A stretch of 64,000 nt of DNA, from positions 2,790,001 through 2,854,000 of the forward strand of contig OY969782.1 in the NCBI GenBank assembly GCA_963703045.1, in the 5' to 3' direction. Under the pieces are notes generated by a model. It ran no database searches, was not told where the DNA came from, and saw only the letters and a list, made by a program, of their open reading frames with translations. This stretch comes from Miltoncostaea sp963703045 (GTDB taxonomy: Bacteria > Actinomycetota > Thermoleophilia > Miltoncostaeales > Miltoncostaeaceae). This document shows positions 50,875 through 59,718 of this stretch, in pieces; positions within the stretch are counted from its first letter, which is position 1, and each line of letters begins with the position of its first letter. The position numbers were made by a program, and so were the translations under genes.

Positions 50875-51428
50875 GGATCATCGCCGGGACGCACCGGGGC
50901 CGGCGCATCGCCGCCCCGCGCGGCACCGCGACCCGCCCGACGGCCGACCGCGTGCGCGAGGCGCTCTTCTCGATCATCGGCCCGATCGACGGCGTCGATG
51001 TGCTCGACCTGTTCGCGGGGTCCGGGGCCCTCGGCCTCGAGGCCCTGTCGCGCGGCGCGGCCTCGGCGACGTTGGTCGAGCGTGCCCCGGCGGCCGCCGC
51101 GTGCATCCGCGCCAACGTGGCGGCGCTCGCGCTCGGGGACCGCGCGCGGGTCGTCCGCCGCGACTGGCGGGCGGCGCTGCGGGACGAGCGGACCGCCGGG
51201 CGGGTGTTCGGGTTGTGCCTCTGTGACCCGCCGTATACCCTCACCGACCGGGTTCTGGCGGAGATCGGCGCGGACCTCGCGCCCCTGATGACCGCCCCTG
51301 GGATCGTGGTGATCGAGCATTCCGCCACGCTCCCCCCACCCGAGCCGACTGGACTGGATATCGCGACGCGAATCGATCGGACCTACGGCGACACGGCCGT
51401 GAGCGTGCTGGGGCTGGCCCGCCGGTGA
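50871..51428 (+). CDS. rsmD: 16S rRNA m2G966 methyltransferase RsmD
   Basis: A 185-residue SAM-dependent methyltransferase acting on G966 of 16S rRNA. It opens with RIIAGTHRGRRIAAPRGT, then RPTADRVREALFSII, the SAM motif VLDLFAGSGALGLEALSRGA, and the catalytic motif IV CDPPY (LCLCDPPYTL). GTG 50871 overlaps the recG stop and the stop overlaps coaD by four bases. The rsmD-coaD pair is conserved in most bacteria. Confidence 0.95.
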   Translation: MRIIAGTHRGRRIAAPRGTATRPTADRVREALFSIIGPIDGVDVLDLFAGSGALGLEALSRGAASATLVERAPAAAACIRANVAALALGDRARVVRRDWRAALRDERTAGRVFGLCLCDPPYTLTDRVLAEIGADLAPLMTAPGIVVIEHSATLPPPEPTGLDIATRIDRTYGDTAVSVLGLARR

Positions 51429-51943
51429 GCACCCGCGACGGTCACTGCATCGCGATCTGCCCGGGGACCTACGATCCGGTCACCTTCGGTCACATCGACG
51501 TGATCGCCCGCGCCGGCCGCCTCTTCGACGAGGTCGTGGTCTGCGTGACGGCCGGATCGGTCAAGAAGCAGCCCCTCTTCTCGGCCGAGGAGCGCATCGA
51601 CTTCGTCTCGCGCAGCGTGGCGCACCTGGCGAACGTGCGGGTCGAGGGTTTCAACAGCCTCGTCACCGAGCATGCGCGGAGCCTGGGCGCGTCGGTCATG
51701 GTAAAAGGACTGCGGGCGATCTCGGACTTCGACTACGAGTTCCAGATGGCACAGCTGAACAGGCATCTGGCGGCCGAGATCGAAACGGTCTATCTGCCGG
51801 CGTCGCCCGAGTACAGCTTCGTCAGCTCGAGCGGGGTGCGGGAAGTGGCGGCGTGGGGCGGCTCGGTCGACGACTGGGTCCCCGAGTTCGTCGCGGAGGC
51901 TCTGCGGGCACGGCGCCCACGTGGTGTCGGCTCGGTCCCTTGA
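51425..51943 (+). CDS. coaD: phosphopantetheine adenylyltransferase
   Basis: The fourth enzyme of coenzyme A synthesis, transferring AMP to 4'-phosphopantetheine. The 172-residue protein has the nucleotidyltransferase motif PGTYDPVTFGHIDVI (the TxGH-type GHI), VTAGSVKKQPLFSAEER, VKGLRAISDFDYEFQMAQLN and the end motif EYSFVSSSGVREVAAWGG. GTG 51425 overlaps rsmD. The CoA-derived prosthetic group is attached to the acyl carrier protein encoded 2.5 kb later. Confidence 0.97.
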   Translation: MSTRDGHCIAICPGTYDPVTFGHIDVIARAGRLFDEVVVCVTAGSVKKQPLFSAEERIDFVSRSVAHLANVRVEGFNSLVTEHARSLGASVMVKGLRAISDFDYEFQMAQLNRHLAAEIETVYLPASPEYSFVSSSGVREVAAWGGSVDDWVPEFVAEALRARRPRGVGSVP

Positions 51944-51953
51944 GGAGGGTTCG

Positions 51954-52448
51954 TTGGACGTTCTGGAACTGATCGACAAGCTGGACGACCTGATCCACAA
52001 CGCCCGGGCGGTCCCCCTGACCGACCAGGTGAGGATCGATCGCGAGGCGATCTACGACCTCCTCGACCAGATGCGGTCGACGATCCCCGAAGAGGTCAAG
52101 CAGGCGCGCTGGATCGTGAAGGAGCGCCAGGAGATGCTCGCCGAGGCCAAGCGCGAGGCCGAGCGCCTCGTGGCCGACGCGCGCGACCGCGCGGCGCAGG
52201 AGGCCTCCCAGCAGGAGGTCGTCAAGCGCGCCGATCGCGAGGCCGCCGAGATCCTCGAGGAGGCCCGCCAGCGCGAGCGCGAGGTGCGCCTCGGTGCCGA
52301 GGACTACGCCGACGAGGTGCTCGGCACGCTCGAGGTCAACCTCGGCAAGTTCCTGCAGGCGGTCCAGCGCGGGCGCGAGCGCCTGCAGGGTCGCGCGTCC
52401 GAGGAGCCGCTCGACGGGGACGACCTGGCGCCCGAACCCCACCTCTAA
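51954..52448 (+). CDS. coiled-coil protein, DivIVA/ATP-synthase-b-like
   Basis: A 164-residue, highly charged helical protein. After LELIDKLDDLIHNARAVPLT comes a long heptad-rich stretch (about 40-135) full of Glu, Arg and Ala (VKERQEMLAEAKREAERLVA, then RADREAAEILEEARQREREV), ending GTLEVNLGKFLQAVQRGRERL. Proteins like this occur next to coaD in actinobacteria and are annotated as ATP-synthase subunit b-like or DivIVA-like; the role is unproven, perhaps a cell-envelope scaffold. TTG 51954 is chosen because AGGAGG lies 5 bases before it; GTG 51921 inside coaD is the alternative. Confidence 0.8.
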   Translation: MDVLELIDKLDDLIHNARAVPLTDQVRIDREAIYDLLDQMRSTIPEEVKQARWIVKERQEMLAEAKREAERLVADARDRAAQEASQQEVVKRADREAAEILEEARQREREVRLGAEDYADEVLGTLEVNLGKFLQAVQRGRERLQGRASEEPLDGDDLAPEPHL

Positions 52449-52452
52449 CGTC

Positions 52453-52995
52453 GTGGCCGGGGAGGTCGCCACCCTCGACCTCCGCGCCCTGCGTCTCGCG
52501 CCGGGGGCCGCGGAGCGCCTCCGGCTGCGGGTCGCCCCGATCGAGCTGCGCAGCGGCGGATCGGACTACGCGACCGAGCCGGCGTCTCCCGAGGTCGATC
52601 TGGAGGTCGTCCGATCCCTGTCGGGCCTCCACCTGCGGCTGAGGTCCGACGTGCTGATCCTCGGCCCGTGCTGGCGCTGCCTCACGGACGCCCGGGTGCC
52701 CCTGTCCATCGATGCCGTCGAGTTCCAGGCCGACGGGCGCGAGGGCGACGACTTCGACGAGGACCTCGACTCGTCGTACGTCGAGGCCGGGCGCCTCGAC
52801 GTCGGGCTCTGGGCCCGCGACTCGGTCGCCGAGGCGCTGCCACCGGTGATCGTGTGCCGCGAGGACTGCGCCGGCCTCTGCCCGATCTGCGGAGGCGACC
52901 GCAACGAGGTGGCGTGCGCCTGCGTCGTCGAGTCGACCGATCCCCGCTGGGACGCCCTGCGCGAGATCTCGGAGCGCCTGCGCCGCGAGGAGTGA
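52453..52995 (+). CDS. yceD: YceD/DUF177-family protein
   Basis: A 180-residue protein of the DUF177 family, almost always encoded before rpmF and thought to act in 23S rRNA or large-subunit maturation. The mid-region has the family cysteines GPCWRCLTDARVPL, an acidic run (GDDFDEDLDSSYVEAG), then PPVIVCREDCAGLCPICGGD and a final CACV, giving a zinc-like set. GTG 52453 is 4 bases after the previous stop. It stands 86 bases before rpmF. Confidence 0.9.
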   Translation: MAGEVATLDLRALRLAPGAAERLRLRVAPIELRSGGSDYATEPASPEVDLEVVRSLSGLHLRLRSDVLILGPCWRCLTDARVPLSIDAVEFQADGREGDDFDEDLDSSYVEAGRLDVGLWARDSVAEALPPVIVCREDCAGLCPICGGDRNEVACACVVESTDPRWDALREISERLRREE

Positions 52996-53045
52996 GGAGC
53001 CCCGGCCCGCGGCGGAGGGCCCTTCCTCTCGCGCCGCGCGCCCGC

Positions 53046-53051
53046 TAACCT
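53046..53051 (+). promoter_or_regulatory. possible -10 box upstream of rpmF
   Basis: TAACCT in the 86-base space between yceD and rpmF, 30 bases before the GTG start. It may give rpmF-plsX extra transcription. Confidence 0.35.
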
Positions 53052-53081
53052 CCCGCGAGTCCTCCGACCGGTGGTGAGATC

Positions 53082-53261
53082 GTGGCCGTCCCGAAGCGCA
53101 AGACCTCCAAGCAGCGCCGCGACACGCGGCGTGCGACGCACGCGATCGAGGCGACCCGTCTCGGCGCCTGCCCGCGGTGCTCGAGCCCGGTGCGCCCGCA
53201 CCACGTGTGCGGGGTCTGCGGGTACTACCGCGGGCGTCCGGTCGTCGAGATCGAGGGGTAG
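53082..53261 (+). CDS. rpmF: 50S ribosomal protein L32
   Basis: A 59-residue ribosomal protein starting MAVPKRKTSKQRRDTRRA, the standard L32 N-terminus. Cys30/Cys33 and Cys43/Cys46 form two CxxC zinc knuckles (CPRC, CGVC), so this is the zinc form. The GTG at 53082 gives the exact family start although the ribosome binding site (GGTGAG) is weak. It ends 4 bases before the proposed plsX start. Confidence 0.95.
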   Translation: MAVPKRKTSKQRRDTRRATHAIEATRLGACPRCSSPVRPHHVCGVCGYYRGRPVVEIEG

Positions 53262-53265
53262 CGGA

Positions 53266-54288
53266 ACGACCGAGCCCGCGGTCGCGCTGGACGGGATGGG
53301 CGGCGACAACGCGCCGGCGGCCCCCGTCACCGGAGCGATCGACGCCGCGCGCGACGGCATCAGGGTCCTGTTGGTGGGCGATCGCGCCACGCTGGGCGAC
53401 GAGCTCGCGCGGCAGGACGCCGCCGGCCACTCCGGCATCGAGGTGGTGCACGCCGCCGACGTGGTGACCTCCGGCGAGGAGGGCGCGCGCGCGGTGCGCG
53501 CCAAGCCCGAGTCGTCGGTCTCCCTCGCCTGCCGCCTGGTCGGGCAGGGGCGGGCCGGGGCCGCCGTCTCCGCCGGCAACACCGGCGCCATGCTCGCCGC
53601 GGCGACGCTCTACATCCGCCGCGTTCCCGGGGTCATCCGGCCGGCGATCGCCGTCGTGCTGCCCGGGGCCGGCGGTCGCCCGGTGTTGCTGCTCGACGCC
53701 GGCGGCAGCGCCGACGCCCGCGCCGAGCACCTGCGCCAGTTCGCCCTCATGGGACGCATCTTCAGCCGCGACGTCCTCGGCGTCACCGAGCCGCGCGTCG
53801 GCCTGCTGTCGATCGGCGAGGAGGAGGTCAAGGGCAGCGAGCTGGTGCTCTCGGCCCACGCCCTGCTCCGCGAGACACCCGGCTTCGTCGGCAACGTGGA
53901 GGGGCGCGACATCCCCACGGGGGTCGTCGATGTCGTGGTCACCGACGGCTTCACCGGCAACGTGGTCCTCAAGACCATGGAGGGCGTGGCGTCGTTCCTG
54001 ATGGGGGAGGTGCGCGACGCCGTGCGCTCGACCCTGGCCGGCCGCATCGGCGGGTTGCTCGTGCGCCCGCCCCTGCGACGGATGCGCGACAGGATCGATC
54101 CCGAGGAGTACGGCGGCGCCGTGCTGCTCGGCACCCGCGGGCTCGCCGTGATCGGCCACGGCAACGCCAGCGGCCGCGGCATCGCCCAGGCCGTGAGGGT
54201 CGCGGCGCGGGGCGCGCGGGAGAGCCTGGCCGAGCAGTTCGGCACCGCTCTGGCCATCGAGGGCGCCGAACGCCCGTCCGCCACGTAG
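53266..54288 (+). CDS. plsX: phosphate acyltransferase PlsX, no canonical start codon
   Basis: PlsX makes acyl-phosphate from acyl-ACP for phospholipid synthesis. Blocks are VALDGMGGDNAPAAPVTGAI, VVSAGNTGAM-type AAVSAGNTGAMLAAATLYI, RPAIAVVLPG, LLSIGEEEVKGSELV, FVGNVEGRDIPTGVVDVVVT and DGFTGNVVLKTMEG, with YGGAVLLGTRG near the end. The conserved N-terminus is TEPAVALDGMGG, but the frame there has no ATG, GTG or TTG between rpmF and this block. ACG at 53266, 4 bases after rpmF, gives the normal start and 340 residues; ATG 53296 would remove the first strand, and GTGs inside rpmF would add a foreign tail. Either a rare ACG start or a base error. Confidence 0.85.
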   Translation, partial: TTEPAVALDGMGGDNAPAAPVTGAIDAARDGIRVLLVGDRATLGDELARQDAAGHSGIEVVHAADVVTSGEEGARAVRAKPESSVSLACRLVGQGRAGAAVSAGNTGAMLAAATLYIRRVPGVIRPAIAVVLPGAGGRPVLLLDAGGSADARAEHLRQFALMGRIFSRDVLGVTEPRVGLLSIGEEEVKGSELVLSAHALLRETPGFVGNVEGRDIPTGVVDVVVTDGFTGNVVLKTMEGVASFLMGEVRDAVRSTLAGRIGGLLVRPPLRRMRDRIDPEEYGGAVLLGTRGLAVIGHGNASGRGIAQAVRVAARGARESLAEQFGTALAIEGAERPSAT

Positions 54289-54340
54289 GATGCCCCGCGG
54301 CGCCGGCGTTCACGTCGGCGGTTTCGTCCGAGAGCGTGTG

Positions 54341-54346
54341 TAGGTT
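54341..54346 (+). promoter_or_regulatory. -10 box of the acpP operon
   Basis: TAGGTT, 53 bases before the acpP start, in a 111-base intergenic space. The leader contains AAGGGGG near the start. Confidence 0.4.
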
Positions 54347-54399
54347 GCCCAGCCAGAGCCGTGCGGCCGCCTGGCGTGGAGAGACAAAAGGGGGACGTG

Positions 54400-54642
54400 G
54401 TGGACCGAGACAAGGCTGTGGAAGAGGTCCGCGCCATCCTGGTGGAGCAGCTCGGGGTCGATCCGGCGGAGGTCACCGTCGAGTCGTCCTTCCAGGAGGA
54501 CCTCAATGCTGATTCGCTGGACCTGGTCGAGCTGATCATGGAGATGGAGGACCGGTTCAAGGTCAAGATCCCCGACGAGGAAGCGGAGAAGATCACCACG
54601 GTGGGCCAGGCGGTCGACTACGTGATGGCCAACACCGCCTGA
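54400..54642 (+). CDS. acpP: acyl carrier protein
   Basis: The 80-residue carrier of growing acyl chains in fatty-acid synthesis. The phosphopantetheine Ser is in NADSLDLVELIMEME; helix I has AVEEVRAILVEQLGV, and the end is KITTVGQAVDYVMA. Acidic overall, as usual. GTG 54400 is chosen (GTG 54397 is one codon earlier); AAGGGGG lies just before. The stop TGA overlaps the proposed CTG start of rnc. plsX-acpP-rnc-smc is a conserved order, here without fabD/fabH/fabG between. Confidence 0.95.
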   Translation: MDRDKAVEEVRAILVEQLGVDPAEVTVESSFQEDLNADSLDLVELIMEMEDRFKVKIPDEEAEKITTVGQAVDYVMANTA

Positions 54643-55340
54643 GTGACGCCGCCGGCGGCCATGCGGGTCTCGCCCGGCTCGTCCGGGATCTGGAGCCGCG
54701 TCGGCGCCGTCAGGTCTTCACCCACAGCTCGTGGGCGCCTCGACGGGAGGCGTCCTACGAGCGACTCGAGTTCCTCGGCGACAGCGTGCTGGACCTCATC
54801 GTGAGCGAGGAGCTGATGCGTCGTCATCCGTCGGTGGACGAGGGCGACCTCTCGTGGATGCGGCAGGCGGTGGTCGCGCGCGATCCGTGCGCCGCCGCCG
54901 CCGCCGCCGCGGAGCTGCCGGCGGCCCTCGTGGCCGCCGCACCGCCGGCGCGGCGCGACACGGCCCGTGAGCTCGCCGCCACCGCCACCGTGCGGGCGGC
55001 CCTGGCGGAGGCCGTGATCGGCGCGGCCTGGCTCGACCTCGGCGCCGATCCGACCCGGGCGGCGGTGCTCGAGGCCTTCGGGCCCGCGATCGGCGCGGCG
55101 ATGCCCGGTGTGCGCGACCCGAAGACCCGGTTGCAGGAGGAGGCCGCGCGGCACCGCCTGCCCGTGGCCTACGAGCTGACCGACACGCAGGGCCCCCCGC
55201 AGCGCCGGATCTTCACGAGCCGGGTGCGCGTCGGCGGCGAGGTGGCGGGGCAGGGCAGCGGCTCCTCGAAGCAGGCCTCCGAGGTGGCCGCCGCCGCGCG
55301 GGCCCTCGACGCGCGGCCGTGGGGCGCGGACCCGTGCTGA
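54639..55340 (+). CDS. rnc: ribonuclease III with CTG start and an altered active site
   Basis: A 233-residue RNase III that would cut double-stranded RNA. The signature YERLEFLGDSVLDLIVSEEL (40-59) is intact with Glu41, Glu44 and Asp48. The second metal motif, (A)DxxEALIGA in the family, reads RAALAEAVIGAAW: Glu124 is kept but the Asp (E. coli Asp114) is Ala121. An Ala-rich stretch (82-104) replaces the usual helix. Residues about 160-228 are a double-stranded RNA-binding domain (KTRLQEEAARHRLPVAYEL, GSGSSKQASEVAAAARAL). No ATG/GTG/TTG lies ahead of the signature in frame; CTG 54639 overlaps the acpP stop as CTGA, like the ATGA/GTGA joints elsewhere, and gives the normal N-terminus. Confidence 0.87.
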   Translation: MSDAAGGHAGLARLVRDLEPRRRRQVFTHSSWAPRREASYERLEFLGDSVLDLIVSEELMRRHPSVDEGDLSWMRQAVVARDPCAAAAAAAELPAALVAAAPPARRDTARELAATATVRAALAEAVIGAAWLDLGADPTRAAVLEAFGPAIGAAMPGVRDPKTRLQEEAARHRLPVAYELTDTQGPPQRRIFTSRVRVGGEVAGQGSGSSKQASEVAAAARALDARPWGADPC

Positions 55341-58300
55341 CGCGGCTGTCGCTGCGCGGCTTCAAGTCGTTCGCCGACGCGACCACCCTCGACCTCGGCC
55401 CCGGCGTCAACGTGGTCGTCGGGCCCAACGGCTCGGGCAAGAGCAATCTCGCCGAGGCCGTGATCTGGGCGCTCGGCGAGCAGCGCGCGGGCCGCCTGCG
55501 CGCGGGCGGCATGGCCGACGTCCTCTACTCGGGCGGCGAGCGGCGCCCCGCCGCGCCGTTCGCCGAGGTGTCGCTGGCGCTCGACGGCGACGACGACGAC
55601 GGCCCCGCCGAGATCGCGGCGAGCCGCCGGCTGACCCGCGCGGGCGACGCCCACTACCGCCTCAACGCCGCCGAGTGCCGACTGCTCGACGTGCAGGAGG
55701 CCCTGGCCTCGCGCGGGATCGGCCCCGACGCCCTCGCGGTGATCCGCCAGGGGCAGGTCGAGGCGCTCTGCACCAGCACGCCGGTCGAGCGCCGCGCGAT
55801 GGTGGACGCCGCCGCCGGGGTGGCGGTCGCCAAGCGCCGCCGCCGGCGCGCCGAGCAGAAGCTCGATCGGGTGGGCGACCGGCTCGAGCGCGCGCGCGAC
55901 CTCGCCGGCGAGGTGCGCTCGCGGGCGCGTGCGCTCGACCGGCAGGCGCGCGCCGCCGAGCGCGCCGAGGCGCTCGAGGCCGAGATCGCGGCGGCCCGGC
56001 GCGCCGTCGGCGCCGCCCGCTCGCGCGCGGCCGCCGAGGCCCACGCCACGGCCCGGGCGACGGCCTCCCGGCTCGGCGCGGTCGCGGCCGACGACGCCCG
56101 TGGCGTCGAGACGGCCCGGTCGGCGCGCGCCGACGCCGCCCGGGAACGCGCGGCCGCCTCCGCCCATGCCGCCGCGGCGCAGGAGCTGGCGACGGCGATG
56201 CGGACCGCCGCCGAGCGCACCGCGGGGCGCGCCGAGCTCGCCGCGGAGCGCCTCGAGGCCGCCCGCCGCGAGGCGGGGGAGCACGAGCGCCGGCGCGCCG
56301 CGGCCGCCGAGCGACTGGGCGCGCTCGGGGAGTCCGCCGCCGCGGCCGAGTCGGCGATCGCCACCGCGACCGAGGTGGCCGCCGCGGCCGACGCCGCCGC
56401 GGTCGCCGCCGAGGCCGCCGACCTGGACGCGCGCGCCGCGCACCGCGCCCTCGAGACCGCCGCCGCCGACGCGGCGGGCGCACTGCTGCGCGCCGACCGC
56501 GAGGCCCTCGAGGCCGACCGCGCCGCCGCCGCGGCGTCCGCCGGGCTCGTGGCGGCCCGGGCGCGCGTGGCCGCCCTCGAGGCCGACGTGGTCGATGCCG
56601 GCGCCGTCGCCCGCGCCGAGCGCCGGGAGGAGGTGTCCGCCGGTCGCGAGTCCCGGTGGGCAGACCGCCTGCGGGGAGCCGAGCGCGACGCCGCCGATGC
56701 CGCGGCCGCCCGCGAGGTGGCCGACGGCCGCCTGCGCGACGCCCGCACGGCCGCGCGCGCGCTCGCGCCCGACGACGCCCCCGGCGGTGGGCCCGCGACG
56801 CTCGGCGACGGTCTCGAGGTGGAGCCCGGCGCCGAGCACGCGGTGGCCGCCGCCCTCGGCGCCCTGGCGGAGGCCGTCCCGGTCGATTCGCTCGCCGCGG
56901 CGCGGGAGGTCGTGGAGGGCGGCGCGGCCTGGGCACTCGTGCCGGCCCCGCCGCGCGGTCGGGCGACCCCGCCGCCGGGCGCGCGCCCGGTGCTCGACCT
57001 CGTGGTCGGGTGCGCCGCGCCGACCCGGCCCCACCTCGAGCGGCTGCTCGCCGACGCCTGGCTCGTCGACGACATCGACGCGGTGCCGCCGGGCACCCCC
57101 GGCGTGGCCGTCACCCGCGAGGGCCTCGCCCTGCGGGCCGCCGACGGCTTGGTGTTCCGCGCAGCGGGCTCATGGGCGCGTCGCGCCCTCCACGCCCGGG
57201 CCGAAGGTGCCGAACGGACCGCGACCGCCGATGTCGCGACGGCGGCGGACGCCGCCCGCCGGGCGTCGGACGCCCTGGGCGTCGCGCGCCGCCGCCACCG
57301 GGCCGCCGCGCGCAGCGCCGCCCGGGCCGCCGAGGCCGTCGCGGCGCTGCGGGCGCAGGCCGGGGGCCGCGCCGCCCGCCTCTCCGACGGGCGGGCAGAG
57401 CTCGAGCGCAGCGAGGGGGAGGGCGTGGCCGCGGCGGCGGTGCGCGAGGCCGCCCGTCCCCGCGCGGCGGCCTGCCGCGCCGCCGCCCAGGACGCGACGG
57501 CACGCGCCGTCGCGGCGCGGGGCGTCGCCGAGCGGGCCGCGGCCGACCTGCGCGCCGCGTCGTCGGCGGCCGCCGACGCGCGCGCCGAGCTGGCGGCCGC
57601 GCGTGCGCACGGGGCCGAGGCCGCGGCCCGGCTGGCCGCGACCCGCGCCCTGGCCGCCGAGGCCCCCGAGCGCGGCGACCCGGCGCCCGCGCAGGGAGCG
57701 GCGCGCGCGCTCGCCGCCGCGTCCGCCGCCCTCGCGCCGGCCGCCGAGCGCGCCGGGGCCATGTTGACCGAGGCGTCCGCGCGGGCCCGCGCGGCGGACG
57801 CGGCCGTCGACGGCCGCCGACCGGGCGGTCGAGGAGGCCGAGCGGGCGGCCGCCACGAGCGGCGCCGCGGCCCACGCGGCCGAGGTCGAGGCCGCGGTGG
57901 CCGGCGAGCGCGCGGCCGAGGCCGGTCCGCCGCCGGCCGACGACGCGCCCCCGGTCGACCCGGAGGAGGCCGCGCGGCGGCTCGAGGGGCTCGAGCGGCG
58001 CCGCGAGCAGATCGGCGCCGTCAACCCGCTCGCGGCCTCCGAGCGCGAGGAGCTGTCGGAGCGCGAATCGGAGATGCTGGCCCAGATCGACGACCTCGAG
58101 CGGACGGCCGGGTCGCTGCGCGCCCACCTGTCCGAGCTCGACGCGGCCGTGGCCGAGGGCTTCGACGCCGTCTTCGGCGCGTTCCGCGACCGCTTCGCCG
58201 AGGTCTGCGGGCTGCTCTTCCCCGGCGGAGAGGGCCGACTGCGGGCGGTGCAGGATGACGACGGGGAGCCCGGCATCGAGGTCGAGGTCGTGCCCGCCGG

Positions 58301-58673
58301 CAAGCGCCCCCGGTCGCTGGCGCTCATGTCGGGCGGCGAGCGCTCGCTGGTCGCCCTCGGCTTCTGCCTGGCGCTCGCCATGGCCCGGCCGGCCCCCTTC
58401 TACCTGCTCGACGAGGTCGAGGCGGCGCTCGACGACGTCAACCTGCGCCGCTTCCTCGACGTCGTCCGCACGCTCGCCCAGAGGACGCAGTTCGTGCTCA
58501 TCACCCACCAGCAGCCGACGGTCGAGATCGCCGACACCATCTTCGGCGTGACGATGGGCGCGGAGGGCGTCTCGCAGATCGTCGCCCGCCGTCTGGCGCG
58601 CGACGTCGAGGGCCCGGCGCGCCCCTACGTGCGGCGGGCCCTGCGGGCGATCCCGGGAGGACTCACCGGATGA
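55334..58673 (+). CDS. smc: chromosome condensation ATPase Smc (one-base frameshift)
   Basis: Smc with ScpA/ScpB condenses and segregates the chromosome. The N-terminal head has LRGFKSFADATTLDLGPG and Walker A (GPNGSGKSNLAEAVIWALGE). Long Ala/Arg/Glu coiled coils flank a hinge near residues 490-600 (EPGAEHAVAAALGALAEAV). The C-terminal head has QIGAVNPLA, the signature LMSGGERSLVALGF and Walker B FYLLDEVEAALDDVN. The coils are very Ala-rich. The frame breaks near 57809-57810 in the second coil; dropping one G gives AAVDAADRAVEEAERAAA and 1112 residues. Smc is normally needed, so a sequence error is likely. GTG 55334 overlaps rnc by 7 bases; GTG 55319 is an alternative. The stop overlaps ftsY. 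Confidence 0.9.
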
Positions 58674-59674
58674 GCGAGAGCGACGACGACCGCGCGGCCT
58701 GGGCCGAGCTGTTCGGCCTGGCTCCGCCGGAGGCGCAGGAGGAGCAGCCGCGGCGGCGCGGGCTCTTCGCCCGCCTGAAGGCGAACCTCGCCGCCGGGCC
58801 GCGGCAGACGATCTCCCCGCAGCTCGCGGGCATCTACGCGGGCAAGCTGGTGACCAACGAGACCTGGGACGACCTCGAGGAAGCCCTCATCTCGGCGGAC
58901 TGCGGCATGGACGCCACGCTGGAGCTGGTGGAGGAGCTGCGCGGCGAGGCCGCCCAGGGGCGCATCACGAGCGGCGCCGACGTCTCGGGAGCGCTCTGGA
59001 AGGCCATGGCGGCGCGCATGGCGCCCGAGCCGGCGCGCATCCCGCTCGAGGGGGCGCCGACGGTGATCCTGGTGGTGGGCGTCAACGGGAGCGGCAAGAC
59101 GACCACGGTCGGCAAGCTCGCCTACCGCATGAGCCAGCTCGGCCAGAGTGTGGTGATCGGGGCCGCCGACACCTTCCGGGCGGCGGCGATCGACCAGCTC
59201 GCCGTGTGGGCCGAGCGCTCCGGGGCGCAGCTCGTGCGCCAGCGCCAGGGAGCCGACCCGGGCGCCGTCGCCTACGACACCGTCGTGTCGGCGACGGCCC
59301 GCGGGGCCGACGTCGCGCTCATCGACACCGCCGGGCGCCTGCAGACCCAGCACAACCTGATGGAGGAGCTGCGCAAGGTCGCGGCCGTCGTCGCGAAGGT
59401 CAACCCGGACGCGCCCCACGAGGTGCTGCTCGTCCTCGACGCCACGACCGGCCAGAACGGGCTCAGCCAGGCCCGCCTCTTCGACGAGGCCGCCGACCTG
59501 TCGGGCGTCGTGCTCACGAAGGTGGACGGAACGGCCCGCGGGGGGATCGCCCTGGCGATCCGTCGCGAGCTCGGCATCCCGGTCAAGTTGGTCGGCTCGG
59601 GGGAGAAGCTCGAGGACCTGCAGCCGTTCGACGCCACGGCCTTCGCCCGCGCCGTCTTCGGCGCCGACGACTAG
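58670..59674 (+). CDS. ftsY: signal recognition particle receptor FtsY
   Basis: The membrane-side GTPase partner of Ffh in cotranslational targeting. The 334-residue protein has a short acidic start instead of a long A domain, then the N domain (RLKANLAAGPRQTI, WDDLEEALISADCG), and the G domain with GVNGSGKTTTVGKLAYRM, AADTFRAAAIDQL, IDTAGRLQTQHNLMEEL, DATTGQNGLSQA and TKVDGTARGG. ATG 58670 overlaps the smc stop (ATGA). Confidence 0.96.
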   Translation: MSESDDDRAAWAELFGLAPPEAQEEQPRRRGLFARLKANLAAGPRQTISPQLAGIYAGKLVTNETWDDLEEALISADCGMDATLELVEELRGEAAQGRITSGADVSGALWKAMAARMAPEPARIPLEGAPTVILVVGVNGSGKTTTVGKLAYRMSQLGQSVVIGAADTFRAAAIDQLAVWAERSGAQLVRQRQGADPGAVAYDTVVSATARGADVALIDTAGRLQTQHNLMEELRKVAAVVAKVNPDAPHEVLLVLDATTGQNGLSQARLFDEAADLSGVVLTKVDGTARGGIALAIRRELGIPVKLVGSGEKLEDLQPFDATAFARAVFGADD

Positions 59675-59718
59675 CCGGGCGGCACGGGCCGCGTCCCCAC
59701 AGCACGGGGGCGCTGCTC

